Source: Bacteroidales bacterium | GTDB taxonomy: Bacteria; Bacteroidota; Bacteroidia; Bacteroidales; UBA7960 | DNA length: 6,736 bases | Direction: 5' to 3' | Assembly: GCA_003451785.1 (NCBI GenBank) | Contig: DMJL01000248.1 | Coordinates: forward strand, 1 to 6,736 | Part shown: one piece after another, positions 1 to 6,495 of the stretch | How positions within the stretch are numbered: position 1 is the stretch's first letter | How the letters are laid out: each line of letters begins with the position of its first letter | Translations under genes and position numbers: made by a program | Notes under the pieces: generated by a model | Databases searched by the model: none | What the model was told of the DNA's origin: nothing | Seen by the model: only the letters and a program-made list of their open reading frames with translations

Positions 1-210
1 CTTGAATTGGCTTCGAAACTCGAGGATGCGCCCTGGCCGGCAACAAAAGAAGAACTCATTGATTATGCACTTCGTTCGGGTGCACCTATGGAAGTAATTG
101 AAAATCTGCAGGAAATTGAGGATGAGGGTGAAGTTTACGAAAGTATTGAGGATATTTGGCCCGATTATCCTACCAAAGACGACTTTTTCTTCCATGAAGA
201 TGAATACTAA
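1..210 (+). CDS. DUF2795 domain small acidic protein (5' end cut off by window edge)
   Basis: Function is unknown. The frame is open from base 1, and the residues before the first possible start (a TTG at position 7) already read Leu-Glu-Leu-Ala-Ser-Lys. From memory of the Bacteroidota family, which begins about Met-Tyr-Trp-Thr-Leu-Glu-Leu-Ala, only some four codons are missing upstream, so the TTG is not the real start. The visible 69 residues contain the hallmark stretch with Pro-Trp-Pro-Ala-Thr-Lys, then Leu-Ile-Asp-Tyr-Ala, a Gly-Ala-Pro turn and Val-Ile-Glu-Asn-Leu. The tail is very acidic, with Asp-Ile-Trp-Pro-Asp-Tyr-Pro and a final Glu-Asp-Glu-Tyr. There is no signal peptide or membrane segment in the visible part. 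It sits directly upstream of secA on the same strand, but a strong terminator separates them. Family assignment is by recognition of the sequence pattern; the role is not known to me. Confidence 0.85.
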   Translation, partial: LELASKLEDAPWPATKEELIDYALRSGAPMEVIENLQEIEDEGEVYESIEDIWPDYPTKDDFFFHEDEY

Positions 211-215
211 AACTT

Positions 216-244
216 AACGACCGGCTAAATGCCGGTCGTTTTTT
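216..244 (+). terminator. Rho-independent terminator after the DUF2795 gene
   Basis: A perfect 10-bp stem (AACGACCGGC pairing with GCCGGTCGTT, 216-225 and 231-240) has a 5-nt loop, TAAAT. A run of six T (239-244) overlaps the end of the stem. It begins 5 bases after the stop codon of the upstream gene, so the small gene and secA are probably separate transcription units. Confidence 0.9.
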
Positions 245-289
245 CTCTACATCACAATGATTTGCAGGGCGGTTTTGGGTCAATTAAAC

Positions 290-297
290 TACCTTTG
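290..297 (+). promoter_or_regulatory. Probable Bacteroidota -7 promoter box for secA
   Basis: TACCTTTG matches the TAnnTTTG -7 consensus of the Bacteroidota primary sigma factor exactly. It lies between the upstream terminator and the secA start, which predicts transcription starting near 302-305 and a leader of roughly 40 bases. The -33 element is unclear: TTTG motifs at 261-264 and 274-277 give spacers of 25 and 12 bases, both outside the usual 17-23. The assignment rests on the -7 box and its location. Confidence 0.5.
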
Positions 298-345
298 CTT
301 TTCTCAAAATCAAGGCAACTATTCTATCAATTTCAATAGACTACT

Positions 346-3300
346 ATGCTTAGCATATTAAAACATTTTTTTGGCAATAAAACCGACCGCGACTTTCGCG
401 AAATAAAACCTATTTATGAGGCTACCCTTAAGGCATACGAAACCATTAAGGGTCTGACTAATGATCAGTTGAGAGGTAAAACCGCTGAGTTCAAACTTCG
501 CATTAAGGATAATATTAAATCCGAGCAAGAACAAATTGAACAATTGCAAGGTAGGATTGTCAGTGAACATACCTTAGAATTAGATGAAAAGGAAAAGATA
601 TACCAACAAATAGATGCGCTTCTGAAAGCTCAGGATCAGAAAACGGAGGTTATTCTTTTGGAGATTTTGCCTGAGGCTTTTTCGGTTATCAAGGAGACTG
701 CTCGCCGATTCAAAGAAGGAGCAGTACGCGTGCAAGCAATACAGTTTGATCGCGATTTGGCAGCCATTAGGCCCAGCATCTCCATCGAAGGCGAAACAGC
801 AGTTTTCCAAAATCAGTGGATGGCTGGCGGCAACATGATTACTTGGGATATGGTGCATTACGATGTGCAGCTTATTGGTGGTATTCACCTGCATAGCGGC
901 AAGATTGCTGAGATGGCCACAGGTGAAGGTAAAACTTTGGTTGCTACATTGCCCGTGTATCTCAATGCCCTGCCGGGCAAAGGTGTGCATATCGTAACAG
1001 TGAACGATTACTTATCTAAGCGCGACTCTGAGTGGATGGGAATGCTTTTTGAATTTCACGGCCTTAAAGTAGATTGTATTGATAAGCACGATCCAAACTC
1101 TATGGAGCGGCGCAAGGCATATTTGGCCGATGTTACTTATGGAACCAACAATGAATTTGGCTTCGACTACCTGCGCGACAATATGGCACGAAATCCCGAG
1201 GAGTTGGTGCAACGAAAGCATAATTACGCCATAGTGGACGAGGTGGACTCTGTGTTGATTGACGATGCCCGAACTCCGCTGATTATTTCCGGACCAACGC
1301 CTATGGGAGATAAGCATGAGTTTCATGAGCTAAAGCCTAAGATCGAAAAGTTGGTTAATGCGCAGAAAAACCTTGTAAGCAACCTATTGGCCGAAGCGCG
1401 CAAAATCCTTACTGCTAAAGAAGGTGAGATTGATGAGAAGAAAGGTGGCGAACTTCTGTTGCGATGCCAAAGGGGATTGCCAAAGAACAAGGCAATCATA
1501 AAACTGCTTTCGGAGCCCGGCATGAGAACCATTATGCAAAAAACCGAAAATTTTTACTTGCAGGAGCAGAGTAAAAATATGCACATCATTGATGATGAGT
1601 TGTTTTTCGTAATCGAAGAGAAAAACAATGCCATAGAGCTTACCGAGAAAGGTATAGACCTGATTACGAGTCAAACTGACGATTCGAATTTCTTTGTATT
1701 GCCCGATATGGGTTCTGAGATTGCCGATTTGGAAAAATCCGGTCTTTCGCATCAGGAGAAACTTCAAAAGAAAAATGAATTGCTTAGCGATTTTTCAGTT
1801 AAGAGCGAGCGCATACACACCATCAATCAGCTTTTGAAGGCATACTGCCTATTCGAAAAAGATACCGAATATGTGATTATCGACAATAAAATTAAGATTG
1901 TTGATGAGCAGACTGGTCGTATCATGGAAGGTCGCCGGTACTCCGATGGTTTGCATCAGGCTATCGAGGCAAAGGAGAATGTAAAAGTAGAGGCAGCAAC
2001 ACAGACCTATGCAACTATCACGCTGCAAAATTATTTCAGGATGTATCGCAAGCTCGCGGGTATGACGGGTACTGCCGAAACCGAAGCAGGCGAGTTTTGG
2101 AGCATCTACAAGTTGGATGTGGTGGTGATACCCACCAATCGCCCTATTGTGCGCAAGGATCATGAGGATATGGTTTTCAAAACCAAACGCGAGAAGTACA
2201 ATGCTGTGATTGATGAAATTACCAAACTTACTGGAGAAGGGCGTCCGGTGCTTGTGGGTACAACTTCGGTAGAGATTTCGGAGTTGTTGAGCCGTATGCT
2301 AAATCTGAAGAAAATTAAGCATAATATTCTCAACGCCAAGCAGCACCAGCGGGAGGCTCAGATAGTAGCCGAGGCAGGTCGCCCCGGCAATGTTACAATT
2401 GCAACCAACATGGCAGGTCGTGGTACCGACATTAAGTTGGGGCAAGGTGTCAGGGAAGCCGGCGGTTTGGCTATTATCGGTACAGAGCGGCATGAGTCGC
2501 GGCGGGTTGACCGACAGCTTAGAGGACGCTCCGGGCGACAGGGCGACCCCGGTACTTCGCAGTTCTATGTGTCGTTGGAAGATGATTTAATGCGCATTTT
2601 CGGATCAGAGCGTATTGCAAAAATCATGGATCGATTGGGGCTGCAAGAAGGCGAAGTGATCCAGCACGGCATGATTACCAAGTCTATCGAAAGAGCGCAA
2701 AAGAAGGTTGAAGAAAACAACTTTGGCATAAGAAAACGACTTCTTGAATACGACGATGTGATGAATGCCCAACGCGAGGTGATTTATCGCAAACGGCGCA
2801 ATGCATTGTTTGGCGAGCGACTTGCATTGGATATTGCCAATACCATGTACGATACTTGTGAGCAAATTATTGTAGATGCTCAGGAAAAAGGCGATTACGA
2901 TGCCTTCGAAATGGAACTCATAAAAACCTTTGCCATTGAATCGCCATTCGAAGAAAAGGAATTCTTGGAAGGGAAACCCGAAAAACTCACCGAAGTGCTT
3001 TTTGCCAAAGCTACAGAAAGCTACAAAGTGAAAAACGAAACGATTACCACTTCGGCTTATCCCGTAATACAGGAGGTGTTCCAAAATTCTGCGCAACAAT
3101 ATGAGAACATTGCCATCCCCATTACCGATGGCGTAAAATCGCTCAATGTAGTTGCCAATCTCAAGAAAGCATACGAATCAAGTGGCAGAGAAGTGGTTAA
3201 TGTAATTGAAAAAAGCATAACCCTTGCCTTCATTGATAATGCTTGGAAGGAGCATCTGCGCGAAATGGACGACTTGAAGCAGTCTGTGCAAAGTGCAACT

Positions 3301-3615
3301 TATGAGCAAAAAGATCCACTTTTGATTTATAAGTTTGAGTCATTTCAGCTTTTCAAGCAGATGGTGCATAAGGTAAGCAAGGAGATTATCGCCTTCTTGG
3401 TAAAAGCCCGACTCCCCATACAGCGAGCCGATCAGGTAAAAAGAGCTGCTCCCAGTGAAAAAACCGATATGAGCCGTTTGCACGCCGGTCGTACAGATAT
3501 GGCTGGTGGCGCACGCCAGAAGTCGGAGCCTGTAAGAGTAGAGAAAAAGGTAGGGCGCAATGAGCCTTGCCCCTGCGGAAGCGGAAAAAAATACAAGCAG
3601 TGCCACGGCAATTAA
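346..3615 (+). CDS. secA: Preprotein translocase ATPase SecA
   Basis: SecA is the cytoplasmic, membrane-docking motor that uses ATP to push unfolded preproteins through the SecYEG channel. All landmarks are present: Walker A MATGEGKT (190-197, Lys196), TNNEFGFDYLRDNM (267-280) and Walker B DEVD (298-301) in the first nucleotide-binding domain. The MTGTA motif (573-577) opens the second motor half, TNMAGRGTDIKLG (687-699) follows, and the arginine-finger motif VI is QLRGRSGRQGDPG (724-736). The helical scaffold and wing regions follow, then a basic linker and a zinc-binding tail with Cys1075, Cys1077, Cys1086 and His1087, which in the family contacts SecB or the ribosome. At 1089 residues it is longer than E. 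coli SecA (901). Extra sequence lies around residues 60-110 and 320-415, as I recall for Bacteroidota SecA. The start is the first ATG of the frame, with an A/T-rich leader and no clear Shine-Dalgarno. It heads a tight run of three downstream genes. Confidence 0.99.
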   Translation: MLSILKHFFGNKTDRDFREIKPIYEATLKAYETIKGLTNDQLRGKTAEFKLRIKDNIKSEQEQIEQLQGRIVSEHTLELDEKEKIYQQIDALLKAQDQKTEVILLEILPEAFSVIKETARRFKEGAVRVQAIQFDRDLAAIRPSISIEGETAVFQNQWMAGGNMITWDMVHYDVQLIGGIHLHSGKIAEMATGEGKTLVATLPVYLNALPGKGVHIVTVNDYLSKRDSEWMGMLFEFHGLKVDCIDKHDPNSMERRKAYLADVTYGTNNEFGFDYLRDNMARNPEELVQRKHNYAIVDEVDSVLIDDARTPLIISGPTPMGDKHEFHELKPKIEKLVNAQKNLVSNLLAEARKILTAKEGEIDEKKGGELLLRCQRGLPKNKAIIKLLSEPGMRTIMQKTENFYLQEQSKNMHIIDDELFFVIEEKNNAIELTEKGIDLITSQTDDSNFFVLPDMGSEIADLEKSGLSHQEKLQKKNELLSDFSVKSERIHTINQLLKAYCLFEKDTEYVIIDNKIKIVDEQTGRIMEGRRYSDGLHQAIEAKENVKVEAATQTYATITLQNYFRMYRKLAGMTGTAETEAGEFWSIYKLDVVVIPTNRPIVRKDHEDMVFKTKREKYNAVIDEITKLTGEGRPVLVGTTSVEISELLSRMLNLKKIKHNILNAKQHQREAQIVAEAGRPGNVTIATNMAGRGTDIKLGQGVREAGGLAIIGTERHESRRVDRQLRGRSGRQGDPGTSQFYVSLEDDLMRIFGSERIAKIMDRLGLQEGEVIQHGMITKSIERAQKKVEENNFGIRKRLLEYDDVMNAQREVIYRKRRNALFGERLALDIANTMYDTCEQIIVDAQEKGDYDAFEMELIKTFAIESPFEEKEFLEGKPEKLTEVLFAKATESYKVKNETITTSAYPVIQEVFQNSAQQYENIAIPITDGVKSLNVVANLKKAYESSGREVVNVIEKSITLAFIDNAWKEHLREMDDLKQSVQSATYEQKDPLLIYKFESFQLFKQMVHKVSKEIIAFLVKARLPIQRADQVKRAAPSEKTDMSRLHAGRTDMAGGARQKSEPVRVEKKVGRNEPCPCGSGKKYKQCHGN

Positions 3616-3638
3616 TTTTGGGAAGTAAGCAGTAGGCT

Positions 3639-4052
3639 ATGATCACGAGTAAGACCACGGTAAGGGTGAGATATGGCGAAACCGACAAGATGGGTTTCGT
3701 TTACTACGGCAATTATGCCTTGTATCTCGAGGTGGGGCGTGCAGAGGCTATGCGGCAATTGGGGCTGAGTTATCGGGAAATGGAAGAGATGGGAATTATT
3801 ATGCCCATTTCACAAATGCAGATAAAATATATAACTCCTGCCCGATACGACGATTTGCTTACCGTAACCACTATGGTGCATCAATTGCCCACAGCTCGAA
3901 TGGTGTTTGACTATGAAATACACAAACACGAAAATATATTGTTGTGTAAGGCATCAACAACTTTGGCGTTTATAAATCATAAAACGGTTCGACCTGTTGC
4001 GGCTCCACAATGGTTTTTAGATAAAATCACACCTTTTTTTCACACCCTTTAA
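3639..4052 (+). CDS. Acyl-CoA thioesterase, YbgC/FcbC (4HBT hotdog) family
   Basis: This 137-residue cytoplasmic protein should hydrolyse acyl-CoA thioesters to free acid and CoA. The N-terminal signature reads RYGETDKMGFVYYGNY at residues 11-26, followed by Glu31 and Arg34. It matches the family pattern R-Y-x-(D/E)-T-D-x-x-G-x-V-Y-x-x-N-Y, with Asp16 at the position of the catalytic aspartate in 4-hydroxybenzoyl-CoA thioesterases and YbgC. The rest fits a single hotdog domain: a helix rich in Glu and Met, then strands such as MQIKYITPARYDDLLTV. Length is normal for the family (about 130-150). It begins 23 bases after the secA stop and ends 12 bases before the next gene, so it is probably cotranscribed. 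In E. coli ybgC lies with the tol-pal genes, not secA, so context does not define the substrate. Acyl-chain preference cannot be read from the sequence. Confidence 0.92.
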   Translation: MITSKTTVRVRYGETDKMGFVYYGNYALYLEVGRAEAMRQLGLSYREMEEMGIIMPISQMQIKYITPARYDDLLTVTTMVHQLPTARMVFDYEIHKHENILLCKASTTLAFINHKTVRPVAAPQWFLDKITPFFHTL

Positions 4053-4064
4053 AATATCAAATTT

Positions 4065-4460
4065 ATGAATATGGAAATCATTCTCGGGCAAAATAAGAGC
4101 ATAGAAGCCCATTACAAGGGGCATGTAATAAGAACCGACCAGCCTGCAATTGCAGGAGGAGACAATACCGCACCTGCGCCTTTCGATTTGTTTCTGGCTT
4201 CCATAGGCACTTGTGCCGGATATTATGTGAAAATGTTTTGCGACCAAAGAGGGATACCTACCCAAGGAATTCGCCTTGAGCAAATAATGCATAAAAATCC
4301 TGACACAAGGATGATTTCGGAGATCGAAATACAGATTCACCTGCCGTATGACTTCCCCATGCAATATAAGGATGCCTTAATTAACGCCGCAAATGCTTGT
4401 GCCGTAAAAAAGCATATTGCAACGGCACCCGTATTTAAAGTAAACACTTTTATTAGCTGA
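4065..4460 (+). CDS. OsmC/Ohr-superfamily protein
   Basis: The protein has 131 residues. Two cysteines sit where the superfamily has its redox-active pair: Cys50 in LASIGTC at the start of the central helix, and Cys112 in NAANACAV near the C-terminus. In characterised OsmC and Ohr proteins this pair reduces organic or fatty-acid hydroperoxides, using dithiols such as lipoamide. The stretch APAPFDLFLASIGTC (36-50) aligns with the family's x-P-x-E-L-L-x-A-x-x-x-x-C motif, with Asp41 where Glu is common. That looks closer to the YhfA-like branch than to classical Ohr, so peroxidase activity is plausible but unproven. No signal peptide or membrane segment is visible. ATG 4065 is chosen as the first start after the preceding stop; a second ATG at 4071 would shorten it by two residues. 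It lies 12 bases after the thioesterase and 3 bases before the next gene, so it is probably in the same operon. Confidence 0.88.
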   Translation: MNMEIILGQNKSIEAHYKGHVIRTDQPAIAGGDNTAPAPFDLFLASIGTCAGYYVKMFCDQRGIPTQGIRLEQIMHKNPDTRMISEIEIQIHLPYDFPMQYKDALINAANACAVKKHIATAPVFKVNTFIS

Positions 4461-4463
4461 GTC

Positions 4464-4826
4464 ATGAGCAAAAAGACCTTAGTTTTGGGAGCAAGCCCCA
4501 AGCCCGAAAGGTTTTCCAATAAGGCAATCCGCGCCCTGGTAGAGTATGGGCACGAAGTGGTGGCTATTGGTCTTAGGGAGTCTGAAGTTGGCGACATAAA
4601 AATAGTACAAGGTTTTCCGCCATTGAGCGAGATTCATACCGTAACACTTTATATGAATGCCTCCAATCAAAAAGATTATATCGAATATATTATCAACCTA
4701 AAACCCAAGCGCATAATATTCAACCCCGGCACTTGGAATGAAGACCTTGCCGACCTTGCCGATGAGGCAGGTATTGAGGTAGATGCCGATTGCACGCTGG
4801 TTATGTTGGCTACGGATTCCTATTAG
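4464..4826 (+). CDS. CoA-binding domain protein (CoA_binding_2, YccU-like)
   Basis: This is a small single-domain Rossmann-fold protein of 120 residues. It opens with a hydrophobic strand and the nucleotide-binding loop LGASPKPERFSNKA (8-21), the usual form in the CoA-binding family. A central strand ends in Asn87-Pro88-Gly89 followed by an acidic helix, then Gly103-Ile104 and the conserved Cys110-Thr111. These correspond to the CoA-binding subunit fold of succinyl-CoA synthetase alpha, here without the ligase or flavodoxin-like domains, so catalysis is not expected from this chain alone. The family is thought to bind CoA or a similar nucleotide; a physiological role is not established to my knowledge. 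It starts 3 bases after the OsmC stop, which implies translational coupling. No terminator follows it, so some transcripts may run into the next gene. Confidence 0.88.
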   Translation: MSKKTLVLGASPKPERFSNKAIRALVEYGHEVVAIGLRESEVGDIKIVQGFPPLSEIHTVTLYMNASNQKDYIEYIINLKPKRIIFNPGTWNEDLADLADEAGIEVDADCTLVMLATDSY

Positions 4827-4853
4827 AAGCGCAAATCTGCAAACATACTTTTG
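4823..4853 (+). promoter_or_regulatory. Probable promoter of the trans-sulfuration enzyme gene
   Basis: TACTTTTG at 4846-4853 is an exact match to the Bacteroidota -7 consensus TAnnTTTG. Upstream, TTAG at 4823-4826 matches three of four bases of the -33 TTTG with a 19-base spacer, which is in the normal range. It overlaps the end of the preceding gene. Transcription would start near 4858-4860, giving a leader of about 75-90 bases. The -7 box is convincing, the -33 weaker. Confidence 0.55.
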
Positions 4854-4859
4854 TAATTA

Positions 4860-4874
4860 ATATTCTGAGAATAT
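4860..4874. promoter_or_regulatory. Palindrome at the predicted transcription start (possible operator)
   Basis: ATATTC-TGA-GAATAT is a perfect inverted repeat with 6-bp arms and a 3-base centre. It begins 7 bases after the -7 box, so it would cover the transcription start, a usual place for a repressor to bind. No regulator gene is in the window, and the core is short and A/T-rich, so chance is possible. Confidence 0.3.
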
Positions 4875-4934
4875 CAACAATATCCACTGCTGGAATAGCC
4901 ATTGCTGTGGTTTATATTAAATAATTTTATCGCT

Positions 4935-6116
4935 ATGAAAATGAAAAAAATGAGATTTAATTCCAAATTAATCCATGCTGGAATGTTCGACGATCAATTT
5001 GGCAGTGCCACGGTACCCATTTACCAAACCAGTACATTTAAGTTTAAGGATGTTGATCACGGAGCGCGTTGTTTTGCCGGCGAAGACGATGGTTATATCT
5101 ATACTCGCATAAACAATCCTACCATAGATGCTTTAGAAAAGCTAATTGCTGAGCTTGAAAACGGCTATAGAGGCATTGCAACAAGTTCAGGCATGGGTGC
5201 AGTAAATACCATTTACATGGGTTTGCTTTCGCAAGGCGACCATATAGTAAGTTCGGCTGCAATTTATGGTCCTTCTCGGATTATCATGGAAAAACAATAT
5301 TCAAAGTATGGAATCGAATCTACTTATGTTGACACATCCGACCTTGAGAATATCCGAAAAGCAATTAAGCCCAATACTAAGGTTTTATTTATAGAAACCC
5401 CTGCAAATCCTACGATGGATATTACCGACCTTGCAGGTGTTGTGGCGATTGCACGGGAGCACAACCTGATAACCGTAGCCGACAACACATTTTGCAGTCC
5501 ATATTTGCAGCGACCCATTGATTTTGGTTTCGATGTGGTTTTTCATAGCATCACCAAATTTATCAACGGCCATGCCGATTTGGTGGGTGGTATAATCATA
5601 ACCCGCGAAAAGCGGTTTGACGATATGCTTCGACCCATTATGATTAGCTTGGGTTGCAATATGGATCCCCATCAGGCGTACTTAGCTATCAGAGGTGTCA
5701 AAACGCTTTCGCTGAGACTCGAGCGCTCACAAGCCAATGCTATGGAGATAGCAAAGTATTTGCAGGCGCATCCAAAGATTGCCGAAGTGCGCTATCCGGG
5801 CTTGCAATCGCATCCGCAGTTTCATTTGGTGCAAAAGCAGATGGCTGGACCCGGTGCTATGATCAGCTTTGAAGTGAAAGGTGGAATTGCCGCCGGCAAA
5901 GCACTTATGAACAATGTGAAACTTTGCTTGTTGGCAGTGTCGTTGGGTGGGGTAGAAACCCTAATACAGCACCCCGCAAGTATGACCCACTCCAAAATGG
6001 CGCAGGCCGATAGGCTGGCTGCTGGGATTTCTGATGGGCTGGTGCGTTTCTCAGTAGGCATAGAAGACCTGGAAGATATTATAGCCGATTTAGATCAGGC
6101 ATTGCAGAAGGTATAA
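4935..6116 (+). CDS. PLP-dependent Cys/Met metabolism enzyme (methionine/cystathionine gamma-lyase family)
   Basis: This fold-type I PLP enzyme of 394 residues acts on sulfur amino acids by gamma-elimination or gamma-replacement. Visible active-site elements, numbered from ATG 4935, are Tyr56 and Arg58 in YTRINNPT (phosphate clamp from the neighbouring subunit), Ser85-Gly86-Met87, Tyr111 stacking on PLP, Asp183 in ADNTF, the Schiff-base Lys208 in HSITKF, and Arg371 in GLVRFSVGIED for the substrate carboxylate. Overall sequence resembles methionine gamma-lyase (VSLGGVETLIQHPASMTHS), but Pro113 replaces its Cys116, and the Lys240-Asp241 pair is absent, replaced by LGCNMDPHQ. Cystathionine gamma-lyase or gamma-synthase, or homocysteine-forming activity, is therefore equally possible. 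The frame extends back to a TTG at 4902, but those residues do not fit the family. ATG 4935 is used here; ATG 4950, which gives MRFNSKLIHAG, matches typical N-termini best. It has its own promoter and terminator. Confidence 0.9.
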   Translation: MKMKKMRFNSKLIHAGMFDDQFGSATVPIYQTSTFKFKDVDHGARCFAGEDDGYIYTRINNPTIDALEKLIAELENGYRGIATSSGMGAVNTIYMGLLSQGDHIVSSAAIYGPSRIIMEKQYSKYGIESTYVDTSDLENIRKAIKPNTKVLFIETPANPTMDITDLAGVVAIAREHNLITVADNTFCSPYLQRPIDFGFDVVFHSITKFINGHADLVGGIIITREKRFDDMLRPIMISLGCNMDPHQAYLAIRGVKTLSLRLERSQANAMEIAKYLQAHPKIAEVRYPGLQSHPQFHLVQKQMAGPGAMISFEVKGGIAAGKALMNNVKLCLLAVSLGGVETLIQHPASMTHSKMAQADRLAAGISDGLVRFSVGIEDLEDIIADLDQALQKV

Positions 6117-6199
6117 TTTGCGGCAATGGCAATCTGAGTAATATGGTCAATGGGGCGCAGGCAGCGCCAAAATTTATTCTATCCACATCGTATTTTCTC

Positions 6200-6237
6200 A
6201 ATGGGTAGCATTCTCCGAATGCCGCCCATTCTTTTTT
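6200..6237 (+). terminator. Rho-independent terminator of the trans-sulfuration enzyme gene
   Basis: AATGGGTAGCATTC (6200-6213) pairs with GAATGCCGCCCATT (6217-6230) around a 3-nt loop, TCC. Twelve pairs are Watson-Crick, with one U-G pair and one A/C mismatch in the middle. The stem is followed by C and six T (6232-6237). It lies 84 bases downstream of the stop codon. Confidence 0.88.
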
Positions 6238-6307
6238 AAAACCGATTCATTTTACCAATTCCCAATCATGGCGGCATTTGTAATTCATTCAAACATTATC
6301 TCTATTT

Positions 6308-6339
6308 AACCCCTACGGGGTTTGTGATGATGTCGGTGG
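6308..6339 (+). repeat. Degenerate fragment of the downstream repeat element
   Basis: AACCCC-TAC-GGGGTT (6308-6322) is a 6-bp hairpin with a 3-nt loop, and its CTACGGGGTT is also found in both full repeat copies. The following GATGTCGGTGG (6329-6339) matches GTTGTTGGTGG (6484-6494), the linker before the second copy, at 9 of 11 positions. This suggests the remnant of a further, mostly lost unit to the left. Confidence 0.5.
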
Positions 6340-6479
6340 ATATTTTTCTACGAACATCTCACGCCTACGGGGTTAAAAATCATGCAGTAACCCCGACCTT
6401 TAGGTCGGGGGAAGCAATGAATAAAAAAAAACGGGCTATAGCCCTGCCGATTTGGGTGGAATTACAAATTCCACCCAGC
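6340..6479 (+). repeat. Hairpin-rich intergenic repeat, copy 1 (140 bp)
   Basis: This is the first of two direct copies offset by 156-157 bp. It contains, in order, ATATTTTTCTACGAACATCT, a CTACGGGGTT block, a hairpin CCCCGACC-TTTA-GGTCGGGG (6391-6410), a run of nine A (6423-6431), the perfect 12-bp palindrome GGGCTATAGCCC (6433-6444), and an 11-bp hairpin with an ACA loop (TGGGTGGAATT/AATTCCACCCA, 6453-6477). No frame has coding character. It looks like a non-coding, palindromic, multi-copy intergenic element; no transposase is nearby. Confidence 0.9.
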
Positions 6480-6495
6480 GAAGGTTGTTGGTGGC

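Noticed and set aside
7..9. TTG at position 7 as the start of the DUF2795 gene
   Set aside because: The two codons before it (Leu-Glu) fit the family's conserved N-terminus, so the gene continues off the left edge.
261..277. TTTG at 261-264 or 274-277 as the -33 box of the secA promoter
   Set aside because: Spacers to the -7 box are 25 and 12 bases, outside the usual 17-23 range, so neither is assigned.
2605..3099. 164-residue minus-strand open frame inside secA
   Set aside because: It lies wholly opposite the strongly conserved secA coding sequence and shows no protein-family pattern. The same applies to the other antisense frames in secA, such as 580-990 and 1384-1767.
4902..4934. Extended start (TTG at 4902) for the trans-sulfuration enzyme
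   Set aside because: The added residues are an A/T-rich hydrophobic stretch not seen in the family. Typical N-termini match the sequence starting at ATG 4950, and ATG 4935 is also available.
6154..6168. Hairpin GGCGC-AGGCA-GCGCC as a terminator
   Set aside because: The stem is only 5 bp and is followed by AAAATTTA rather than a T-run; a much stronger terminator lies at 6200-6237.
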